Source: Aureimonas sp. SK2 (lineage in GTDB: Bacteria; Pseudomonadota; Alphaproteobacteria; Rhizobiales; Rhizobiaceae). Taken from it: a DNA stretch of 64,000 nucleotides. Position numbers and translations under genes: made by a program. The notes beneath the pieces are model-generated. The model searched no databases. It had not been told where the DNA came from and saw only the letters and a list, made by a program, of their open reading frames with translations. The stretch is from contig NZ_JAPZDS010000011.1 of assembly GCF_029813115.1 (NCBI RefSeq), positions 90,670-154,669 on the forward strand. The letters are read 5' to 3'. Each line of letters begins with the position of its first letter. Position 1 is the first letter of the stretch. Shown here one piece after another: positions 1 to 7,774 of this stretch.

Positions 1-500
1 TCGGACTCAACCTCGCACGGGGCGCGACGGTCGCCCTGGCCGAAATGGACGGCTAAACCGGCGCCGAAGCCGCCTCGATCCTGCGGGCTCTTTCGGCCTC
101 GCTGCGCCGGTCCGTCGGCGGAACCTCGGGTGCCCTCTACGCGGCGGGTCTCCTGCGGGCCGCCCGCGACCTGGACGGCGTGGCCGAGCCCGGCGGGCGC
201 GAATGGGCGTCGGCACTCGCACGCGGGGCGGAGGCGATCGCGACCCTCGGCGACACGAGGCCCGGCGACCGCACCATGCTGGACGCGCTATGGCCTGCGG
301 CAGAGGCTCTCGAAGGCGGTGCCGGCCTTGGCGAGGCCGTGGAGGCGGCGCGGGCCGGGGCCGAGGCGACGGCGGCCATGGCGCCCCGGCGCGGGCGGTC
401 GAGCTATCTCGGGGAGCGCGCGGTCGGCGTTCCCGATCCCGGCGCGGAGGCGGTGGTGGTCTGGCTGGCGGCGATCCGGGACCATATCGACGCCCGATGA
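1..500 (+). pseudogene. dhaL: DhaL (dihydroxyacetone kinase ADP-binding subunit), 5'-truncated by the window and interrupted by a stop
   Basis: Frame 3 is open from the window edge to a TGA at 498-500 except for a TAA at 54-56. Both sides of that stop read as one DAK2/DhaL domain. Before it is GLNLARGATVALAEMDG, which resembles the start of the DhaL helical barrel. After it come the nucleotide-lid motif GGTSGALYA, then GDRTMLDAL, and the C-terminal signature RGRSSYLGER followed by GVPDPGA. The product would phosphorylate dihydroxyacetone together with DhaK, using ATP or a phosphotransfer protein. The visible part fits the last four fifths of a roughly 210-residue subunit. A single C-to-T change (CAA to TAA) would explain the stop, so it is either a recent nonsense mutation or a base-call error. 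The start and any upstream dhaK lie outside the window. Confidence 0.8.
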
Positions 501-638
501 ATTTCATCGGCCAATGTCATGCTTCCGTAACGTGATGCCGCTATTGGCTCGTTTGCAATACCAGGCGGGGCGAGACCCGGCGTCCCATCCGCCCAGCTTC
601 GCGCCCGCCGCCCAGGTTTCGAAAGTCCGCCCGCCCGT

Positions 639-815
639 TCAATGGAGCTGGTGCGGCTTCAGGCCGATGATGTCGAGCGCCACCGAGCACGCTTCCAGAA
701 AGGCGGCCCGGTCGAGATCGGGGTGGTGCTCGAAGAAGCGGCGCGCGATCGCGCTGCCGTCGTCTTCTTCCTCGACGAGGCGCAGGATCGTGATGATGGG
801 GTCGACCTCTTCCAT
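639..815 (-). CDS. 58-residue hypothetical protein
   Basis: A short reading frame of 58 codons with strong third-position GC, as in its neighbours. The protein begins MEEVDPIITILRLVEEED and ends IIGLKPHQLH. It is acidic at the N terminus, has no membrane segment or signal peptide, and looks helical. A weak AGAAG ribosome-binding match lies about 8-10 bases before the ATG. It is the last gene of the leftward sugar-metabolism run, 114 bases beyond the esterase, and converges on the dhaL remnant. I do not recognise a family. Codon pattern is the main argument that it is real. Confidence 0.5.
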   Translation of the reverse strand: MEEVDPIITILRLVEEEDDGSAIARRFFEHHPDLDRAAFLEACSVALDIIGLKPHQLH

Positions 816-929
816 CGCTGCCGCTTCTAGACACTCTCCGACAACGCGCCCGATGCCGTTTCTCCATGCGGAAATACGGAAGGAAGGCCATTTCGGAAAG
901 GGCTTTGCGGCAATCCGCGCGCCGATCGC

Positions 930-1880
930 TCAGCCGTTCGGGCGCTCGCGCAACAGAGCCCAGGCCTCGGCGGCTTCGGTGATCGTTTCCCGTGCGGCGT
1001 CGATGAAGCGCCCGGCCGACGCGAAACCGTGGATCTGCTCGTCCCGGCGGCGCAGCACCAGCGGCACGCCTGCCGCCCGCAGCCGCTCGGCATAGGCTTC
1101 GCCCTCGTCGGCAAGGATGTCCTGCCCCGCCAACACCACGAAAGCCGGCGGCGCGCCGGCAAGGCTTTCCGCCAGGAGCGGCGAGACGCGCCAGTCGCCG
1201 ATGTCGGTCTCGCCGCGGACATACTGATCGCGGAACCAGCGCATGGTGCGGCTGGTGAGCCCGAACCCTTGCGCAAAGCGGCGGTAGCTGTCGGCGGTCT
1301 GCCGGGCGTCCGTGTTGGGGTAGAGGAGAAGTTGCGCCTCCAACGGCGGCACGGCGCCGTCGCGCGACATCAGGGCCAGCACGGCCGCGAGGTTGCCACC
1401 GGCGCTGTCGCCCGCGACCGCGATGCGGGCCGGATCGATACGCAGGTCCGCGGCATGGGCGACGAGATGGTCGAGCGCCGCAGCGGCATCCTCCACCGCG
1501 GCGGGGAAGCGATGTTCGGGCGCGAGCCGATAGTCCGGACAGGCGACGGCGCAACGCGCGGCATTGGCGAACCATCGGCAGATGTCGTCGTGGGAGTCGA
1601 GGTCGCCGATCACCCAGCCACCGCCGTGGAGGTAGAGGAGGGCCGGCGCTTCCGTCTCCGGGGTGCCGAGACCGCGATGGATGCGCATCGCGAACGAGCC
1701 GTCAGATCCCTCCACCGCCTCCTCACGGGTTTCCGCGACCGGCTCCAACTCGCCGCGCAGGGCGCGATAGGAGGCGCGATAGGCCTGACGCGCCTCTTCC
1801 GCCGTCCCGTCCTCGAAGGGCGGCGTTTTCGCTCGCGCCCCGAGCGCCAGCACCTCGGCGGCCTGCGGGTGGAGCGTCAT
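930..1880 (-). CDS. alpha/beta hydrolase, hormone-sensitive-lipase (HSL, family IV) esterase
   Basis: A 316-residue cytoplasmic carboxylesterase-type hydrolase. It shows the HSL oxyanion-hole motif HGGGW (about residue 84), the nucleophile elbow GDSAGGN (Ser near 158), a catalytic-Asp region near DILADEG and a C-terminal His in EQIHGF. Length and motif order match bacterial HSL esterases acting on short-chain esters. There is no signal peptide. Its ATG overlaps the stop of the upstream oxidoreductase (ATGA), so the two are translationally coupled and probably act on a common substrate, perhaps deacylating a sugar or polyol ester. The substrate cannot be read from sequence. Confidence 0.87.
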   Translation of the reverse strand: MTLHPQAAEVLALGARAKTPPFEDGTAEEARQAYRASYRALRGELEPVAETREEAVEGSDGSFAMRIHRGLGTPETEAPALLYLHGGGWVIGDLDSHDDICRWFANAARCAVACPDYRLAPEHRFPAAVEDAAAALDHLVAHAADLRIDPARIAVAGDSAGGNLAAVLALMSRDGAVPPLEAQLLLYPNTDARQTADSYRRFAQGFGLTSRTMRWFRDQYVRGETDIGDWRVSPLLAESLAGAPPAFVVLAGQDILADEGEAYAERLRAAGVPLVLRRRDEQIHGFASAGRFIDAARETITEAAEAWALLRERPNG

Positions 1881-3022
1881 GCCGCGTCGCTCGACAGGAG
1901 GGCCGTCGCCTCGTCCTCGCCGAGCGCGGCGGGGCGCTCCACCGCACCTTCGATCGAAACGGCCGACCCGGTCTCGCCGGCCGTGAGGATCGCCTCCATC
2001 ACCTCCAAGACGTGCAGCGCCAGACGCCCGGAGGCGCGCGCCTCACGGTCCTCCCGGATCGAGCGCACGAGGTCGGCGACGCCGAGCATGCGGTAGTTGG
2101 CGAGGCGCGGCGCGTCGAAGGGCCAGTTGATTGCGCCGAACGGCTCGGGTTCGCTCGGATGCTCGGCCCAGGGCTCGCCCCGTGGCGACAGGGCGACGTC
2201 GCCGCCGAACGTATCGGGGTCGGGCAGGCGCAGCGAGCCTTCCGTGCCGTGCAGTTCGATCGGATGGTTGGAGTGGCGGAACACGTCCCAGGAGGCGCCG
2301 AAGGTGACGACGGCGCCGCCCGCGAACTCCAGAAGTGACAGAAGACTCGTCGGCGTTCCGACGGGAAAGCGGGTGTTCCGGAACGGTCCCTCGGCGGTGA
2401 TCAGACGCTCGGCCTCGCCCGTCCGGGCGACGGCGGAGACGCGGACGACGGGGCCGAGGAGGTTGACCAGCGTGGTCAGATAGTAGGGGCCCATGTCGAG
2501 CACCGGCCCGCCGCCCGGCTGGTAGTAGAATTGCGGGTTGGGATGCCAGTGCTCCATGCCGCGACCCATCATGAAGGCGGTGCCGAGCACAGGCCTGCCG
2601 ATCGCGCCCTTGTCGATCAGCGCTCGGGCGCGGCGCCCGGCGGCGCCGAGAAACGTGTCGGGCGCGGAGCCGAGCCGGAGGCCGCGCCGTTCGGCCTCCG
2701 CCACCAGCTCCCGTCCCTCCCGGAGCGTCACGCCGAGCGGCTTCTCGGTGAAGACGTGCTTGCCGGCGGCGAGCGCGGCTTGCGTCACCTCGCGGTGGGC
2801 GGCGGGGATGGTGAGGTTGAGCACGAGATCGATCGCCGGCTCGGCCAGGAGGGCGTCGACGCCCATGGCCCGGAGCCCGAACTCGCCCGCGCGGCGCTCC
2901 GCCATCTCCGGCACGCGGTCGGCGCAGGCGATAAGGTCCACGTCGCCGAACAGCGCGGCGTTGCGCAGGTAGGTGGCAGCGATGTTGCCGCAGCCGATGA
3001 TGCCGATCCCCATGCGGGCCAT
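1877..3022 (-). CDS. Gfo/Idh/MocA family NAD(P)-dependent oxidoreductase
   Basis: A 381-residue sugar or polyol dehydrogenase-like enzyme. The N-terminal Rossmann fold starts with GIIGCGNIAA (residues 5-14). The family signature EKPLG is near residue 95 and supplies the conserved Lys of the active site. A C-terminal alpha/beta substrate domain with GGGPVLDMGPYYL follows. The start at 3022 has a GGGGGA ribosome-binding site 8-9 bases upstream. It lies just downstream of a DeoR repressor and overlaps the esterase start by four bases, which points to a carbohydrate catabolic operon. The exact substrate is unknown; members oxidise inositols, glucose, 1,5-anhydrofructose and many other sugars. Confidence 0.88.
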   Translation of the reverse strand: MARMGIGIIGCGNIAATYLRNAALFGDVDLIACADRVPEMAERRAGEFGLRAMGVDALLAEPAIDLVLNLTIPAAHREVTQAALAAGKHVFTEKPLGVTLREGRELVAEAERRGLRLGSAPDTFLGAAGRRARALIDKGAIGRPVLGTAFMMGRGMEHWHPNPQFYYQPGGGPVLDMGPYYLTTLVNLLGPVVRVSAVARTGEAERLITAEGPFRNTRFPVGTPTSLLSLLEFAGGAVVTFGASWDVFRHSNHPIELHGTEGSLRLPDPDTFGGDVALSPRGEPWAEHPSEPEPFGAINWPFDAPRLANYRMLGVADLVRSIREDREARASGRLALHVLEVMEAILTAGETGSAVSIEGAVERPAALGEDEATALLSSDAA

Positions 3023-3055
3023 TCCGTCGTTCCCCCTTAACGCGTGGCGTGCGAA

Positions 3056-3865
3056 TCAGGCGCTCGGCAGCGGCACCACGGTCAGGGCGGTGCCGCCCGC
3101 GCGCAAGGCCGCCGCGGTCTCGGCATCGATGCCCTGGTCGGTGATGACCTCGGAGAACTGCGAGAGCTGCGCGAAGGTGCAGAAGGCCGGCGCCTGGAAC
3201 TTGGTGCTGTCGACCAGAAGGATGGTCCGCCGGGCGGACTGGATCATGGCGCGCTTGATCGACGCGACCTCCATGGAGGCGTCGGTCAGGAGCTGCCCCG
3301 TGACGGCATAGGCGCCGGTGAAGCAGATATCGGCGTGGATGGTCTCGAAGAAGGACTCCCCCGGCTGCCCGGTCAGGATGTCGTCCCCCGGCCGCAGCGT
3401 GCCGCCGGTCACGATGACTCGCCATTCCGGCACGCTGGAGCCGATGCGCGCGATCTCGATATTGTTGGTGACGACGGTGAGCGGGATACGCCGGAGCGCG
3501 GTGGCGCGCACCACTTCGATCACGGTCGAGCTGGAATCGAAGATGACGCTCTCGCCGCCCTTGAGCCGGGAGGTCGCCTCCTGCCCGATCGCCGCTTTCT
3601 GCCGGTGCTGATAGTGGGCGTTGAGCGCGGGCTCGCGCTCGAAGGTCGCCCTCAGCGGTGGAACCAGGAGCGCCCCGCCGTGCGTGCGCTCGAGATAGCC
3701 GCCCTCGGTGAGCTGTTCGAGGTCGCGCCGGATGGTGGACTGCGACCCGCCGATCGCCTCCGTCAGCTCGCCGATGGAGGCCGTCCCGTTGAGCTTGAGA
3801 TAGTCGAGGATCATCGCGCGACGCTTGGCCGGAATGATCTCGACGCGCTTGGTGGGGGCATCCAT
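3056..3865 (-). CDS. DeoR/GlpR-family transcriptional regulator
   Basis: A 269-residue sugar-responsive repressor. Residues 1-60 form a DeoR winged helix with the hallmark SQSTIRRDLEQL recognition helix and a following wing ERTHGGAL. The rest is a DeoRC sensor domain of the sugar isomerase-like fold (IFDSSSTVIEVV, VVTNNIEIA, GGTLRP), which normally binds a phosphorylated sugar. An ATG 66 bases upstream in the same frame is less likely, because the chosen start at 3865 has an AGGA site at the right distance and matches the family N terminus. It sits between the GH65/phosphatase pair and the oxidoreductase, and probably represses this cluster. Confidence 0.85.
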   Translation of the reverse strand: MDAPTKRVEIIPAKRRAMILDYLKLNGTASIGELTEAIGGSQSTIRRDLEQLTEGGYLERTHGGALLVPPLRATFEREPALNAHYQHRQKAAIGQEATSRLKGGESVIFDSSSTVIEVVRATALRRIPLTVVTNNIEIARIGSSVPEWRVIVTGGTLRPGDDILTGQPGESFFETIHADICFTGAYAVTGQLLTDASMEVASIKRAMIQSARRTILLVDSTKFQAPAFCTFAQLSQFSEVITDQGIDAETAAALRAGGTALTVVPLPSA

Positions 3866-3971
3866 GGAAGATCCTGTCGCCGCTGTCCGCCTCGGCCGTT
3901 CGTTCGCGCGGGCGGTCTCCCGTGGTATCAAAAGGCGTCGCCGCAGGCCACCGCGACGATGGCTGCGGTCG

Positions 3972-4661
3972 TCAGGAGGCGGCGCGGCGCCAGTTGCTCG
4001 TGTCGTGCAGCGCGACGATCTCCGCGTCCTCGAAATCGGCCACCACCAGATCGGCGCCGGCGGCTCTCAAATCGTCCGGCGAACGGCTGGTGGCGACGCC
4101 GACGCAAAAGAGGCCCGCACGCTTGGCGGCCGTCAGGCCGGGGAGGGAGTCCTCGAAAGCGAGGGCCTGATCGGCGCGAAGGCCGAAAGCGTCGAGCGCC
4201 ATGCAATAGGGCAGGGGATCGGGCTTTCCGCGCTCCAGTTCGTCGCCGTAGATCACCGTCTCGAACCGGTTCGCGATGCCGAGCGCGCCCAGCATATGCT
4301 TCACGTTGGCGCGCGGCGCATTGGTGACGAGGGCGATGCGCAGGCCGTCGGCCCGTGCCCGGTCGATGAAGGCGACGACGCCGGCAAGCGGGGTCAGTTC
4401 GCCGGCCAGTTCCCGAAACCGCGCCTCCTTGCGCTCCACGAAGGCGCGGTGCTCCGCCGGTGTCCGGTCGGGAAAGAAGTGCCGCCCGATCTCGTCGTTC
4501 GGCTGGCCGGACACGCGCTTTGCGAAGGTCTCCTCGTCGATCGCGAGACCCTCCATTTCCAGAACCGCGCGCATGGCGACGAGGTGCAGAGGATCGGTGT
4601 GGACGAGCGTGCCGTCGAGGTCGAACAGGAGCGCTTCGATGGCGCTCGGAGTCTCTGTCAT
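3972..4661 (-). CDS. HAD-superfamily phosphatase/phosphomutase, beta-phosphoglucomutase-like
   Basis: A 229-residue HAD subfamily IA protein. Motif I is FDLDGTLVHTD, with the nucleophile and general acid Asp pair near residues 13 and 15. A helical cap follows, then motif II (LVTNAPR), motif III Lys in ERGKPDPLPY and motif IV FEDSLPG. Beta-phosphoglucomutase fits well because the next gene encodes a GH65 phosphorylase, and such enzymes release beta-glucose 1-phosphate that the mutase turns into glucose 6-phosphate. A simple sugar-phosphate phosphatase is the alternative. It starts 16 bases after the phosphorylase stop, so the two are likely cotranscribed. Confidence 0.83.
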   Translation of the reverse strand: MTETPSAIEALLFDLDGTLVHTDPLHLVAMRAVLEMEGLAIDEETFAKRVSGQPNDEIGRHFFPDRTPAEHRAFVERKEARFRELAGELTPLAGVVAFIDRARADGLRIALVTNAPRANVKHMLGALGIANRFETVIYGDELERGKPDPLPYCMALDAFGLRADQALAFEDSLPGLTAAKRAGLFCVGVATSRSPDDLRAAGADLVVADFEDAEIVALHDTSNWRRAAS

Positions 4662-4677
4662 GCGTCTTGCGTCCCGT

Positions 4678-7104
4678 TCAGGTGTGCTGCACTCCGCGCA
4701 AGGTCATAGCCAAGGAGGCGCCGGGCTCCAAGTCTTGCGCGCTGCCCTCCACGATCAGGGGGACCGCTTTCCGGTTGGCCGGGTCCGCCGAGACCGCAAG
4801 TCGCGTGCCGTCGAGCTCGATCCTGAGCGAGCTGAACCGGAACAGGACATGGGCGCGGATGCGCCCGAGGCTCGGCGGCGGGGCGGGGTCGATCCGAAGC
4901 CCTGCCTCGGATGGGCGCAGGCCAAGGAACATGCGTTGGAGGATGTCGAGCGTCGCGGCCATCGCGCCGAGATGGACCCCTTTTTCCGTGCCCGAGTGGC
5001 CCGACTTCTCGTCCGGATGCAGGGCGTCGCGGAACATCTCCCATGCCCGCTCCGGGCGCGTGTCCAGAAGCGCCCCGGCATAGACGAGATCGGACAGGCT
5101 GGAATCGTGCGACGTGCGTTCGAAGTCGCCCTCGACCGTGCGCGCGATCGTCTCCGCCGAGACGGAACAGCCCAGGCCGGCGAGGAGTTCGACGAGTTCG
5201 GCGGTCTCGAACAGGTAGGGCAGCATGGCGAACTGCGCCTGCTTCAAAACCTGGAAGGCGTTGACGTCGAGCCCCTGGGCCTCCAGCGACCAATCGATGC
5301 GCTCGCCCGGATGCCCGGCCTCGTAGGCTTCGAGGTCGAAGGGTTCGAGGCGGTCGAATCCCTCGAAGGGCAGGAACAGTCCGTCGGCATCGCGCGGGAG
5401 GTGAAGCCGCGAGGCCGTGTCGCGCCAGCGGTCGAATTCCTCGTCGGCCAGGCGCAGCTTGGAGCGGATGGCGTCGCGGTCGCAGGCCGGCAGGTGATCC
5501 AGCACCTCCGCGGCGCGACGCAGCGTCCAGGCGGCCATGACGTTGGTGTAGACGTTGTCGGCTAGGCCCGGCTCGTCCGCGTCGGGATAGCGCGTGTGGA
5601 ATTCGTCGGGTCCGACGATGCCGCGAAGGGTGAGGCGTCCCGCATGCTCGGGATGGGGCTCGGCCAGCGCGGCCCAGGCGCGCGCCACCTCGATCAGCAT
5701 CTCCGCGCCGTAGCCGGCCATGAAGTCGAGGTCGCGGGTCGCGATGTAATATTGCCAGACATTGTAGGCGACGGCCGAGCCGACATGGAACTGCAGCCGC
5801 GTGTCGTCGCGGTGCCAGCGTCCCGACATCGGGTTTTCCTGAAAGGCCGGTGTTTCCTCGAAGCCGGCGGCTCCGCTGCGCCAGGGATAAAGCGCGCCGG
5901 TCGCCCCCCGTTCGGCCGCGCGCATCCGCGCCGCGCCGAGACGCCGCGCCCGGTGGATCAGCGCCGAGCGCGCGACCTCGGGAAAGCGCAGGCTGAGGAA
6001 CGGAAAGGACAGCGTCTCGTCCCAGAAGATCTGGCCGTGATAGGCCTCCTGCCAGCCCCGCGACGGGATGCCGGCGTCATAGGCGGTGCCGTGCGGCGAG
6101 GCGGTCTGCAGCAGGTGGAAGGCGTGGAGTGCCGCGGCGCGCGCGAGGTTGTCGTTGTCGATCCGGAGGTCGGAGCGGTGCCAAAGCTGCGCCCAGGCGC
6201 GCTCGTGGTCGTCGCGCAGCCGGTCGAAGTCCGGGGCACGGCAGGCGGATTCCCGCGCGGCGTCGGCGGGCGATCCGATCGCGTCGTCCCGGCCGGTGTA
6301 GACGGCGCCGATCTTCTCCACCGTCACCGCCAAGCCGACGCTGACGGCGACCGTCGCCCGGTGGCCGAAACCCGCCTGCCGTTCGATCGGGACGAGCCGC
6401 GTGCCAGGCGCGATCCAGGTGCGCGCGGCCACGGCGACCCGCACACCGGTGCCCAGCGTTTCCGCCTCGACGAGGAGGCATTCCTCCGTGGGCCACGAGG
6501 CCCGAAGAATGCGGACGGCCTCGGGATCGTAACCGCCTTCGGTCACGGCGAGCTCGTTCACCGGATCGGTCCCGATGCCGGACCGGATCTCCAGTGTACC
6601 GGACCAGTTGAGCGGGGTGGCGCGCGTGCGCAGGGCGGCGAGATGGGGCGCGGCCATGGAGACGAAGCGCTGTTCCTCGATCAGCGTCTCGCGCCCCGCC
6701 TCGTCGCGCAGCGAAAGGGTGCGGGTCAGGAGGCCCGAGCGCATGTCGAGGCTCTGGCGATAGGACAGGATCTCCGCCGTATCGGGCGACAGAACCGTCT
6801 CGCTCCCTTCGATCGAGAAGGCGAGCGGCAGCCAGTCCGGGAGATTGGCGAGGCTGTCCACCGCCACATCCTCGCCTTCGACCCGGCCCGTCAGCCGCGC
6901 GTAGATCCCGGCTCGGTAGGAGCCGGGATAGTGGCGTTCGCCCCGCGGGCATTCGGGCGCACTCGATCGGCAGTGGAGGACGCCGTTGCCGAGCGAGAGA
7001 AGCGACTCCCGTCGCCGCTCGTCCTCCGGGTCGTAGTGGTCGAAGACGATCTCGAAGGCGCCGCTCGGCGCGGTTTCGGAGGGCTGCGGGAACTCGAAGG
7101 TCAC
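4678..7104 (-). CDS. glycoside hydrolase family 65 (disaccharide phosphorylase-type) protein
   Basis: An 808-residue enzyme of the GH65 (alpha/alpha)6-barrel family, which phosphorolyses alpha-glucosides such as maltose, trehalose, kojibiose or nigerose. An N-terminal beta-sandwich spans roughly 1-290. The barrel follows with YHGQIFWDETL (about 355-365), the general acid Glu501 in GPDEFH, and the phosphate-site and C-terminal signature EKGVHLGAMA. A small beta C-domain ends the protein. Length is normal for the family. The start codon is GTG; no better ATG is in frame. Its substrate is not assigned. It is cytoplasmic, with no signal peptide, so uptake of the sugar must be encoded elsewhere. 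Confidence 0.87.
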   Translation of the reverse strand: MTFEFPQPSETAPSGAFEIVFDHYDPEDERRRESLLSLGNGVLHCRSSAPECPRGERHYPGSYRAGIYARLTGRVEGEDVAVDSLANLPDWLPLAFSIEGSETVLSPDTAEILSYRQSLDMRSGLLTRTLSLRDEAGRETLIEEQRFVSMAAPHLAALRTRATPLNWSGTLEIRSGIGTDPVNELAVTEGGYDPEAVRILRASWPTEECLLVEAETLGTGVRVAVAARTWIAPGTRLVPIERQAGFGHRATVAVSVGLAVTVEKIGAVYTGRDDAIGSPADAARESACRAPDFDRLRDDHERAWAQLWHRSDLRIDNDNLARAAALHAFHLLQTASPHGTAYDAGIPSRGWQEAYHGQIFWDETLSFPFLSLRFPEVARSALIHRARRLGAARMRAAERGATGALYPWRSGAAGFEETPAFQENPMSGRWHRDDTRLQFHVGSAVAYNVWQYYIATRDLDFMAGYGAEMLIEVARAWAALAEPHPEHAGRLTLRGIVGPDEFHTRYPDADEPGLADNVYTNVMAAWTLRRAAEVLDHLPACDRDAIRSKLRLADEEFDRWRDTASRLHLPRDADGLFLPFEGFDRLEPFDLEAYEAGHPGERIDWSLEAQGLDVNAFQVLKQAQFAMLPYLFETAELVELLAGLGCSVSAETIARTVEGDFERTSHDSSLSDLVYAGALLDTRPERAWEMFRDALHPDEKSGHSGTEKGVHLGAMAATLDILQRMFLGLRPSEAGLRIDPAPPPSLGRIRAHVLFRFSSLRIELDGTRLAVSADPANRKAVPLIVEGSAQDLEPGASLAMTLRGVQHT

Positions 7105-7243
7105 AAGGCATCACCCGCTGGAGGCATTCATGGACACCGCTCGGCGTGAGGGCCGGTAGCTGCCACGCGCATGGGGTATGCCCTATCTAGGGAGGGGCGC
7201 CGTCGCGCCAGCGCGCAACGACGCGATCGTGATCGCCCAGCCC

Positions 7244-7774
7244 TCACTTGATGGGTCGCTTCTCCAATTTGCGGGCCAAGGTGCGCCGATGCATGCCGAG
7301 CCGCCGGGCGGCTTCGGAAATGTTGAAGTCTGTCTCGACCAGCACCTCGTGGATCCGTTCCCATTCCAGCGTCTTGATGGAGGTCGGGCGGTTGGTGAGC
7401 GGCACGTTGGCGTCGCCCGCTACCCGACCGAAAGCGGCTTCGATGTCGTCGGTGTTGGCGGGCTTGGCCAGATAGTGGCAGGCGCCGAGCTTGATAGCCT
7501 CCACCGCCGTCGCGATGCTGGCGAAGCCGGTGAGGACGACGATCAGCGTGTCCGGGTCGTGCTCGTGCAGCATCTCGACGCAGGCAAGGCCCGAGGCGCC
7601 GGCAAGCTTCAGGTCCACCACCGCGAAGCCCGGCGTGCGCTCGTCGAGAAGCGCACGCAGGCGCTCGGCGTCGGGCGCCACCACCACCTCGTACTCGCGC
7701 CGCTCGAACGAACGCTTCAGCGTCTTGGCGAAGGCTTCGTCGTCGTCCACGACCACCAGCAGGCGCTCGCTCAT
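7244..7774 (-). CDS. regA: RegA/ActR/PrrA-type redox response regulator
   Basis: A 176-residue two-domain regulator. The receiver domain has the acidic pair near residues 10-12, phosphoacceptor Asp54 (AVVDLKLAG), Thr in VLTGFAS and Lys in LAKPANT. A flexible linker leads to a short Fis-type helix-turn-helix at the C terminus (ISEAARRLGMHRRTLARKL), the near-invariant DNA-binding helix of the RegA/ActR/PrrA family. It controls respiratory, carbon- and nitrogen-fixation genes in response to redox state. Its start overlaps the stop of the sensor kinase gene by four bases, and it closes the cyo operon. Confidence 0.93.
   Translation of the reverse strand: MSERLLVVVDDDEAFAKTLKRSFERREYEVVVAPDAERLRALLDERTPGFAVVDLKLAGASGLACVEMLHEHDPDTLIVVLTGFASIATAVEAIKLGACHYLAKPANTDDIEAAFGRVAGDANVPLTNRPTSIKTLEWERIHEVLVETDFNISEAARRLGMHRRTLARKLEKRPIK

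Noticed and set aside
7181..7192. CCCTATCTAGGG palindrome between regA and the GH65 gene
   Set aside because: Only 5-bp arms in a 139-base spacer; could easily be chance, and no T-run makes it a terminator.
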